This document shows positions 4,158-9,475 of a stretch of DNA of 9,475 nt, piece by piece. Position 1 is the first letter of the stretch. The number at the start of each line of letters is the position of its first letter. The translations under genes were made by a program, and so were the position numbers. A model generated the notes under the pieces. The model saw only the letters and a program-made list of their open reading frames with translations, made no database searches and was not told the origin of the DNA. This stretch comes from Alteromonadaceae bacterium (GTDB taxonomy: Bacteria; Pseudomonadota; Gammaproteobacteria; Pseudomonadales; Oleiphilaceae): the NCBI GenBank assembly GCA_013393545.1, contig JABXHG010000021.1, positions 1-9,475 of the forward strand. The letters run 5' to 3'.

Positions 4158-6647
4158 CTATTTCGCTGGATATTTCCGAAAGCTAATGGCTCTCCGGCAC
4201 TTAATCCCATTTATATACCGGACACCGCTCGACTTTTTGCGCTCAAATCCGAGCAGCACCAGGCGATCACCAAACGACTTTTGCGCCAGACGTTTGTGAA
4301 TGCCGTTCTCGTCTGCCCATTCCTTGTAAGCATTGAACAGGGCCAACGGTTCAACCTTCCCATCAGGGACGCGCTCGCACTCGTCCTCCACGAATTGCGC
4401 TACCTGATCGGCTTCCAGCCTCCACCGCTCGCGGGCCTGTTGGCAGCTATCCGGCATCGTAAAGCCAAACGACAACGCATCAGAGTAGGCATCAAGGGCA
4501 AGGCTCAAGATCCCCGGCAATTCCTCCATCAACTTGTCTTTCAGTTGCGGGTCACAGTTGCCCATCTCCGGCTTGAACTTGTTGTTGAACTCCACCACCA
4601 GGGCGCGCCTGAACAGGGCGTCTGAAAAGTCCCGTGTGTGCGGCATGTGGTTAGTACCAAACCAGCAGGTAGCAAACGGGCGCATCACAAACGGGTCTTT
4701 GAACTTGTGCTCAACTGTTGTGGGTTCGCCTGACACAATGCCCTTTAGACTCGCGTCGTCGATCATCTCGCCCTGTTTGATCTCGGTCACGATGTTGGCC
4801 AGCTTGCCGTGTAGGTGCGCGCGCTGGAATGAGCGATCAAACTGTGAAGGTTGGACGCCTGCCACGTTGCCAACGCCTGCCAGGGCTTCCAGAACAGACA
4901 AAAGAACGGATTTACCGTTAGCGCCTGTACCCACCATGATAATGAACCGCTCATGCCTGCAATGCGCCATCAGCGTATAGCCGATCATCTCAAGCAATGC
5001 CTGGGCCTTGTCTGCGGCGTCGGGATCGCCTTTGAACACTTCACTCATAAACTGGATGAATCGCGGCGCTTGTGCTTTCGGGTCATACTCCACCGGGATC
5101 TGGGTTGTTCGGTAATGCTCCCGGTCATGGGGCATCAGTTGCCACTGGCCATTAACCAGAACCAGCTCACCGTTTAACGTGTTGACGCACTCCACTGGCC
5201 CCACATCAAATTCATGGTGCGGTCGGAATATCTCGGTTCTAAACAAGTCGGCCACGCTGTCCACCAGACTCTTTTTGACGCCATCGGCATTTTCAGCCAG
5301 GTGATGCTGTACCCACTGTTTTACTGTCCGATCTTCCTGTTTCTGCCAGACTCCGGTGTCCCGCCACTGCCAGACAAACGTGTCAGCGGCTATGACATTA
5401 TCATTGCCTATGTCGCTAACCAGTGAGCGGGCAAGCTGCAAATCATCGGTGCCCTCGTCGTCAAAGTTGGCGCGCTCGGCTTCCTCCATCACGCTGAAGG
5501 GTAGGCCAGTTGCCTTTTTGATTACTTGCCGCACCTGCCGTTTCTGAACCGCTTTGAGCGGGATGGTTTCAGCTATCAGGCCATCAATGGCATCGGGGTC
5601 AGACTCTTTTGTCAGGGCTTTAGCATCAGCCAGGATCTCCGCATACTCACGCGGTGCCCATCCTTTGGCCCTTGCGCTTGCAATGGCTTCCTCTAGCTCG
5701 GTGCCCCTGAGCAGGTCGGCGCGCTCCTTGCCACGCTCGCTTTCTACTCGGTCGGCGTAAGGCATCAGGAAAAGGCTTATATGTTCATCCTTGCAGCCCT
5801 GAGAGACGAGACGGCCCACCACTCTAATCAGGTTGGGGTGAATCTCATCACCGGAAAGAATAGCGGCCATCCAGTCGTTTATGTCGCTGTCGTCAAACGC
5901 ATCAGAGAATGATCCGGCCCCGCCGTCCTCTCTCTGTTTTTTGGTCTTGAACGGTTGGCGGTATTGGTCGATACCTCCCTGTTCGTCCAATTCGTCCAGG
6001 GTCAAACCTTCATCTGGGTCATCAAACGTATGCAGGACGTTATAAGGCGCGCCTTCCGGCACTCCAATATAAAACGACTGGGAAAGGGTTTTGCTCTCGT
6101 TCGCCAGCACACCGCCTAACATGCCGTTCAATGCTTCGACATAGCGCAGACGGTCAGCAGGGTCGATTGCCTTGTTTAGCGGCGTCAGAACACGCCAGCG
6201 AGGGGTATCAGGCCCGTTGTTGAATGTTGGGGCAATCCCAGCTTTCAGGTTGTGGCCTTCCAGAAGATCAACGGCCTGTTCGGGCGTCATTACCTCGCTG
6301 TCGTAATCGCCCTCAATGCCCGTAACCTCTAGCACGTTGGCGTTGTGGCGTAGGCTATTGCCGGTCTTTTTGCCGTCTGACAGCGTTCTGAGCGGGGTTC
6401 GGTTTTCTCCAAACCGTGCCAGCTTAATCAACTGACAGTCATCTTTAACGACTGCGGGCGGCAAATTTTCCAGCCACTCACAAAACTCTAACCACGTCTG
6501 GCACTTGTCGGCTTTTTGGGTGCCGGAATTGTTGAGCCAAACGGTATAGGGCATTTTCTGACCAGCGGTGTTATACTGAGCCTGCCCGCTCTGATATGCG
6601 CCCTCGTTAGTCTGCCCGACTGCGGGGGCGTTGTTTTGAATCTCCAT
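4158..6647 (-). CDS. Primase-helicase: PrimPol-like N-terminus, SF3 helicase, C-terminal winged helix
   Basis: This is the likely replication protein of the element. In the 829 residues, about 105-205 look like a PrimPol-type primase. They carry GDYD (D114, D116 as metal ligands), RWR at 150-152 and SFYIG at 191-195. Residues about 485-690 are a D5/P4-type superfamily 3 helicase. Its Walker A is GTGANGKS (573-580), a B-like motif is ANIVTEI (617-623), and sensor-1 FGTNHMP is at 663-669. Arg fingers probably lie in LFRRALVVEF. Residues about 750-810 form the D5-type C-terminal winged helix. The start ATG has GGAGGG 7 nt upstream and overlaps the upstream stop as TAATG. The gene ends 8 bp from the iteron module, its likely target. 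The primase assignment is weaker than the helicase assignment. Confidence 0.9.
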   Translation of the reverse strand: MEIQNNAPAVGQTNEGAYQSGQAQYNTAGQKMPYTVWLNNSGTQKADKCQTWLEFCEWLENLPPAVVKDDCQLIKLARFGENRTPLRTLSDGKKTGNSLRHNANVLEVTGIEGDYDSEVMTPEQAVDLLEGHNLKAGIAPTFNNGPDTPRWRVLTPLNKAIDPADRLRYVEALNGMLGGVLANESKTLSQSFYIGVPEGAPYNVLHTFDDPDEGLTLDELDEQGGIDQYRQPFKTKKQREDGGAGSFSDAFDDSDINDWMAAILSGDEIHPNLIRVVGRLVSQGCKDEHISLFLMPYADRVESERGKERADLLRGTELEEAIASARAKGWAPREYAEILADAKALTKESDPDAIDGLIAETIPLKAVQKRQVRQVIKKATGLPFSVMEEAERANFDDEGTDDLQLARSLVSDIGNDNVIAADTFVWQWRDTGVWQKQEDRTVKQWVQHHLAENADGVKKSLVDSVADLFRTEIFRPHHEFDVGPVECVNTLNGELVLVNGQWQLMPHDREHYRTTQIPVEYDPKAQAPRFIQFMSEVFKGDPDAADKAQALLEMIGYTLMAHCRHERFIIMVGTGANGKSVLLSVLEALAGVGNVAGVQPSQFDRSFQRAHLHGKLANIVTEIKQGEMIDDASLKGIVSGEPTTVEHKFKDPFVMRPFATCWFGTNHMPHTRDFSDALFRRALVVEFNNKFKPEMGNCDPQLKDKLMEELPGILSLALDAYSDALSFGFTMPDSCQQARERWRLEADQVAQFVEDECERVPDGKVEPLALFNAYKEWADENGIHKRLAQKSFGDRLVLLGFERKKSSGVRYINGIKCRRAISFRKYPAK

Positions 6648-6820
6648 TATTTCGCCCTCCGCTTCGCTGCTTTCCGTTCTTGCTTCCGCTTTCTGCGTTC
6701 AACGCTGGCCTGAATCCGTCGCCACTTGCGGGCGCTCGGCAGTGAACCATGACCACCATCAACTCGGATGGATCGGACGTTAAAGGCCAGGTTTTGCTGT
6801 CTCAGATAGGGGTCGATCAT
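6647..6820 (-). CDS. Small 57-aa basic protein coupled to the primase gene
   Basis: A short reading frame fills the gap between the second HTH gene and the primase-helicase. Its ATG overlaps the upstream TGA (ATGA) and its TAA overlaps the primase ATG (TAATG), which is a strong sign of a real, translationally coupled gene. GGGGG lies 6-7 nt before the start. The protein begins MIDPYLRQQN, and its last 27 residues are very basic (KWRRIQ, then ERRKRKQERK, ending RRAK). This suggests nucleic-acid binding or a partner of the primase. I do not recognise a family. The dense overlap is better evidence than the sequence itself. Confidence 0.6.
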   Translation of the reverse strand: MIDPYLRQQNLAFNVRSIRVDGGHGSLPSARKWRRIQASVERRKRKQERKAAKRRAK

Positions 6821-7017
6821 TTCGCACCCCCTTTAAACTCGAACAGATCCGTAACCGCCACGCACTTACAGCCGCTTATCTCGCGGACTGGCAACGTGCC
6901 GTTGCTGATTGCGTCTGTAATGACGTGAGCCGATACGCCAGCCACCTCAGCCACGCGACTGAGGGCTATGTACTCGGTTTTTGTGCCGTGGTCGTAGAAG
7001 GTGCCGGGGGTTCTCAT
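6817..7017 (-). CDS. Excisionase-like small HTH DNA-binding protein
   Basis: A 66-aa protein with a MerR/excisionase-type helix-turn-helix. EYIALSRVAEVAGVSAHVI (15-33) gives the two helices, and NGTLPVREI (39-47) leads to the wing-like GCKCVAVTDLFEF end. The ATG at 7017 overlaps the upstream gene's stop (ATGA) and has GAGG 7 nt upstream. A longer frame from 7062 would overlap the upstream gene by 49 nt, so I reject it. It is the second of two adjacent HTH genes of the same general type. One may be a recombination directionality factor for the integrase and the other a regulator of the replication genes, but the sequence does not show which is which. Confidence 0.7.
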   Translation of the reverse strand: MRTPGTFYDHGTKTEYIALSRVAEVAGVSAHVITDAISNGTLPVREISGCKCVAVTDLFEFKGGAK

Positions 7018-7274
7018 TTCTGCACCTCGCCTGAGCAGTTGCGGGCGTTTTCTTCGATCCATGCCATAACATCATCGGCGCGGTATCGAACGTGACGGCC
7101 TAGCTTAATAAAGCGCGGGCCTTCGCCAGCCCAGCGGGCGCGTTCACACCAGGCAGTAGATTTGCCAAGGTACTTGGCTAGTACTTTCTGATCCCATAGC
7201 TGGGGCAAGTTTACGGTATGCGCCTGGGGCAGGGTGGTGGTTTGCTCTGGTTCTAAATGGGTAGCGTTCTGCAT
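7014..7274 (-). CDS. AlpA-family / excisionase-type DNA-binding protein
   Basis: An 86-aa protein. Its first 25 residues are polar and probably disordered. An AlpA/HTH_17 domain follows: LWDQKVLAKYLGKSTAWCER (26-45) as the helix-turn-helix, GPRFIKLGRHVRYR (52-65) as the wing, and DDVMAWIEENA (67-77) as the last helix. This is the classic pattern of phage and satellite excisionases and regulators. The ATG at 7274 has GAGAG about 7 nt upstream. It is the first gene of a tightly coupled set (HTH, 57-aa basic protein, primase-helicase). The TGGGACA palindrome lies 60-80 bp upstream, in its promoter region. P4-type AlpA-family proteins act as excision factors or transcription regulators. Confidence 0.85.
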   Translation of the reverse strand: MQNATHLEPEQTTTLPQAHTVNLPQLWDQKVLAKYLGKSTAWCERARWAGEGPRFIKLGRHVRYRADDVMAWIEENARNCSGEVQK

Positions 7275-7336
7275 GAATAGCTCTCATCAGTCTTTGAATG
7301 TGTGAGCTAGAATGCGTTTTAAATCAGATGCCTACA

Positions 7337-7355
7337 TGGGACAGAAGTTGTCCCA
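7337..7355. promoter_or_regulatory. Perfect palindrome upstream of the AlpA gene, likely operator
   Basis: TGGGACA-GAAGT-TGTCCCA is a perfect 7-bp inverted repeat with a 5-nt spacer. It sits between the stop of the 217-aa gene (7359) and the AlpA start (7274). No T-run follows on the minus strand, so a terminator is unlikely. Its half-site contains GGGAC, the unit repeated in the candidate origin at 3853-4150. This hints that one protein binds both places. Confidence 0.5.
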
Positions 7356-7358
7356 GTA

Positions 7359-8012
7359 CTAGGCAAGGCAGGGAATTATAAAGCGAGTGTTTGGCTGAAT
7401 GTCCGCTAGTGTGTCGGCTATTTCTCCGGCCATCGTGACGGCAATCGGTAGCCAGTCGGGATTGTTCAGGATCTCCGTCTTTTTGGGTATTGTTCCATGC
7501 AGGGAGAGAAGGGCATGAAAAAACCCGTAAGTCATGGGCAGGGTGGTTGCAGAGTCACGCCATACGCGGGCGCGAATGCTGCTCAAGTTTTCATCAGCAT
7601 CACGGGCAACGAAAATCCCTCGCGTGGCATCGTCACCCTGCCGGGATGTGTTTTCTACGCTCCAATTTAGCAGGCGCTCGGCGGCTTGCTCTTGGGTTAG
7701 CCCTTCATTCAATCGCCAGGTGAGCATTGAGAATGCCCGCCAGCGTCGTCTTAATATAATATCAAAGGCGTGATTCAGCTTGTTATCTACACGCTGGGGC
7801 TTGCGGCCTTTGGCAGAGTCCGGGAACTCAGGGCGGGGTACTTTGGCGGCTTTTGCAGCGGAAGCCATGCCACCCAAAAAGCATGAATCTCTATCAGCTT
7901 TCTGTTCGTCTCCTGGCCAGGCAAGCCACGCCAGATAGGCTAAAGGTGCCCCATAGGCTTCAACACACCCAGCCGGCCTTATAGCGGGCAGTGTGATTTG
8001 CTGTGCCTTCAC
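7359..8012 (-). CDS. Unrecognised 217-aa protein coupled to the integrase
   Basis: I do not recognise this protein. It is soluble-looking and Trp-rich. The N-terminal 35 residues are hydrophobic (YGAPLAYLAWLAWPGDE) but too broken for a confident membrane segment. A basic patch, GRKPQRVDNKLNHAFDIILRRRWR, spans 69-92. A helical region with LTQEQAAERLLNW follows (105-117), and the C-terminus is helical. The start is GTG at 8012. It has a near-ideal GGAGG 7 nt upstream and overlaps the integrase TGA by 4 nt (GTGA), so translation is coupled. Its place between integrase and AlpA suggests a part in recombination, immunity or helper sensing, but it could equally be a cargo gene such as an anti-phage function. 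Confidence 0.75.
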   Translation of the reverse strand: MKAQQITLPAIRPAGCVEAYGAPLAYLAWLAWPGDEQKADRDSCFLGGMASAAKAAKVPRPEFPDSAKGRKPQRVDNKLNHAFDIILRRRWRAFSMLTWRLNEGLTQEQAAERLLNWSVENTSRQGDDATRGIFVARDADENLSSIRARVWRDSATTLPMTYGFFHALLSLHGTIPKKTEILNNPDWLPIAVTMAGEIADTLADIQPNTRFIIPCLA

Positions 8013-9301
8013 GCGCTCACCTCCTGATTGAACGGGATAACCTGGGCTACTGGCTCCGGTTTGCCTTCTACCATGCGGTAGAGCATTTGCAGCGCCTCTA
8101 GCTTTTCTTCATGAAACGTGTGGTGCTGATAGTGCCTAGACTGAACGCCACCTAAGCCGTGGCTAAGTAATTGGCCTAGAACGTCCGAACTCACGCGGTA
8201 GGGCTTTGCAGCTAGCCGGGTTTCAATGGTTGCCCGTATGGTGCCGGGGGTGAAGTGTCCGCCCTCCAGCTCTCCGGCCTTATCCATGTCGCCCCGGATC
8301 TTGCTTACATGCTCAAGAATGAATTTGTCGTGAATCGGGTTTATTCCACCGTCACAACTGAATACAAATTCACCAGCCCCGGTAATGCGCTCGATGCAGG
8401 CTCTTGCCTCTGGCAGTAGTGGTATAGCATGGCGGCGGGCTTCGGCTCTGCGCCCCTTGTAGTCCAGTAGGGTGAGGGCTTCCGTGTCGTGGTCTATGTC
8501 ATGCAGGGTGGCGCGGGATAGCTGTTTCTGGCGCTGTCCGCCAGTCAGAACGTGCAGCATAAGGATAGAGCGCCCCGGCTCTGGTAGTTCTTTGACTCGC
8601 TCCCAATAGGCCCGGAACTCTGCCAGGGATAGAACGCGCTCCCTAGCCTGGCTAGATCCTTCTACCTTCACCATATCGCGGGCTGGGTTGGTCTTTATGT
8701 TCATGCTTCGCAGCTTCGCCGGGGCGTTCACGTTGCCCCGTGCCTTAATGGCTTCGGTGAAGGCTGAACGGATATAAGAGCGGATCTTGTCAGCCTGGCG
8801 CAACTTCCCGCGATCTTTAACGTCCGCCACTATTTTTATGCAGTCGTCCAGGTCGATTTCAGCGGCGCGTTTTTTCCATAGCTTCGGCTGGGCCTTCTGA
8901 ACGTCTGCGGTGATTTGGTTCCGTACACTGCGGGTGGATTTCTTTCCCTTCGCTTCCAGCAGATCCACATAGCCGGTCAGCATATCCCCAAACGTGGCGG
9001 CTTCTGCTTCCTTCTTTTCGGGGCGGGGGTCTACGCCTTTGGCAATGTCGTTATTGATTTCAGCGGCCCGCTTGCGCCCTGATTCAGCGCTGGCTGCTAC
9101 GCCTGAATAGCGCCCAATGGTTACGCGGATCACTTCGCCATTAAAGCGGGCCTGAAAGAATAAGGTTTTTGTACCGCTGGGCATAATGCGAACGCCATAG
9201 CCTTGGATAGCGGTATCCCAAACAATGCGGCGCTTGCCGCCAGTTACCTCTAACTCGTCTAGGTTGGTTTTGTTTAATCTTACTTTTTTTGGCGTACTCA
9301 T
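8009..9301 (-). CDS. int: Tyrosine-family integrase (P4-like, DUF4102 arm-binding domain)
   Basis: This enzyme integrates and excises the element. With the ATG at 9301 it has 430 residues. The N-terminus (about 22-95) is the DUF4102-type arm-binding domain: VWDTAIQGYGVRIMPSGTKT, then IGRYSG, then GVDP. A helical core-binding domain follows at about 100-195. The catalytic domain shows R257 (TGGQR), K282 (YKGRR), R356 (GTIR), H381 (LLSHG) and the nucleophile Y391 (HYQHH). The usual His/Lys three residues before R356 is Gly353, a substitution worth noting. An upstream GTG at 9319 is possible. I prefer the ATG at 9301 because GGGGA precedes it, though at only 4-5 nt, and the GTG would lie in the arm-type repeat. 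It is next to the right att end, as expected. Confidence 0.93.
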   Translation of the reverse strand: MSTPKKVRLNKTNLDELEVTGGKRRIVWDTAIQGYGVRIMPSGTKTLFFQARFNGEVIRVTIGRYSGVAASAESGRKRAAEINNDIAKGVDPRPEKKEAEAATFGDMLTGYVDLLEAKGKKSTRSVRNQITADVQKAQPKLWKKRAAEIDLDDCIKIVADVKDRGKLRQADKIRSYIRSAFTEAIKARGNVNAPAKLRSMNIKTNPARDMVKVEGSSQARERVLSLAEFRAYWERVKELPEPGRSILMLHVLTGGQRQKQLSRATLHDIDHDTEALTLLDYKGRRAEARRHAIPLLPEARACIERITGAGEFVFSCDGGINPIHDKFILEHVSKIRGDMDKAGELEGGHFTPGTIRATIETRLAAKPYRVSSDVLGQLLSHGLGGVQSRHYQHHTFHEEKLEALQMLYRMVEGKPEPVAQVIPFNQEVSA

Positions 9302-9317
9302 AACGTCCCCGTATCTC

Positions 9318-9340
9318 ACTGGTGCATCAGTGGTGCATCA
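9318..9340 (+). repeat. Tandem arm-type motifs, right end
   Basis: The 11-bp units ACTGGTGCATC and AGTGGTGCATC, followed by A, match the pair at 172-194. They lie 110-132 bp from the right core, close to the spacing at the left end, and just upstream of int. Integrase bound here could also repress its own gene. Binding is inferred. Confidence 0.5.
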
Positions 9341-9446
9341 CTTTGGTTCAAAACTATGTGATACACACTAGGGACTATTCTGGCCTAACTTACTGAATTT
9401 TAAAAGCTGTTAGTGGTTGATAAATTTAGTTCAAACTCGAACAAAA
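9341..9446. other. AT-rich attP arm and likely int promoter region
   Basis: No gene is seen. This spacer lies between the arm-type motifs and the right core. On the minus strand it holds an IHF-like site, TATCAACCACTAA (9422-9410, one mismatch to consensus). The int promoter must lie here or in the motifs, but I cannot pick -35 and -10 boxes with confidence. Confidence 0.35.
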
Positions 9447-9475
9447 GGATTTAAAATCCCCTGCCGTATGGCGTG
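9447..9475 (+). other. Candidate right attachment core (attR) in partial tRNA-Leu sequence
   Basis: GGATTTAAAATCCCC, then TGCC-GTAT-GGCG, match the anticodon stem-loop and the variable-arm stem of a tRNA-Leu(UAA). TTTAAAA (9450-9456) is the loop shared with the left end. The sequence before the core does not look like a tRNA 5' half, as expected at a junction between element and host. The window ends inside this tRNA 3' half. Confidence 0.5.

Larger units (their letters stand above)
64..9456. mobile_element. Integrated phage satellite-like element, apparently complete
   Basis: The outer limits are the two TTTAAAA cores in tRNA-Leu-like sequence (64-70 and 9450-9456), which give an element of about 9.39 kb. 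It holds an integrase at one end, excisionase-type regulators, a primase-helicase with an adjacent iteron-like repeat, and a terminase pair. No virion structural gene is present. Integrase, AlpA-type regulator and primase-helicase on one strand is the usual order in P4-like and PICI-type satellites. All genes run leftward. The exact ends are inferred from the short, imperfect core, so the boundary is less certain than the nature of the element. A degraded prophage remnant is the alternative, but the intact, tightly overlapping genes argue against decay. Confidence 0.75.

Noticed and set aside
4122..5177. Plus-strand open frames opposite the primase-helicase (up to 167 codons)
   Set aside because: They are antisense shadows of a well-supported gene, with no family resemblance or ribosome sites.
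7337..7355. TGGGACA palindrome read as an intrinsic terminator
   Set aside because: No run of T follows on either strand, so an operator is the better reading.

Overview
This window appears to hold one compact integrated mobile element of about 9.4 kb, best read as a phage satellite (a phage-inducible-island or P4-like element) in a gammaproteobacterium. All credible protein genes lie on the minus strand and are packed with 1-4 nt overlaps and good Shine-Dalgarno sites. The host assignment is only a guess from the moderate-to-high GC content and the style of the proteins. No host gene is visible beyond tRNA-Leu-like sequence at the two ends.

Ends. A degenerate tRNA-Leu(UAA)-like sequence lies at 32-116. 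A second copy of its anticodon loop plus variable arm lies at 9447-9475, in the same orientation. The shared 7-bp TTTAAAA equals the tRNA anticodon loop and is the likely crossover. Inside each end, 100-130 bp from this core, is a pair of tandem GGTGCATCA-type motifs (172-194 and 9318-9340). An IHF-like site lies between motif pair and core on each side. Together these resemble a lambda-type attP that was split by integration.

Right half, read leftward. The genes are a tyrosine integrase (9301-8009), an unrecognised 217-aa protein coupled to it, a perfect TGGGACA palindrome, two small excisionase/AlpA-type DNA-binding proteins, a 57-aa basic protein, and an 829-aa primase-helicase with a PrimPol-like N-terminus and an SF3 helicase. 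Just past the helicase gene are two 156-bp-period imperfect repeats (3853-4150). They contain regularly spaced GGGWC motifs and nested inverted repeats, and are a strong candidate replication origin. A 70-aa protein of unknown function follows.

Left half. A 245-bp gene-free region carries a candidate short plus-strand RNA (promoter 3416-3442, terminator to 3496). It also carries a third copy of the end-type GTGCATCA motif pair, next to a possible promoter for the packaging genes. Those genes are a terminase small-subunit-like protein, a complete terminase large subunit, a 74-aa Gly/Ser-containing protein and a 232-aa coiled-coil-rich protein. Two hairpins follow; the second is a clear intrinsic terminator. 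No portal, capsid, protease or tail gene is present.

Inferred working model: the element excises with its own integrase and AlpA-type factors, replicates from the iteron region with its primase-helicase, and supplies its own terminase so that its DNA is packaged into particles made by a helper phage. The shared DNA motifs (GGGAC at the origin and at the alpA palindrome; GTGCATCA at the att ends and at the packaging promoter) suggest that replication, excision and packaging are co-regulated.
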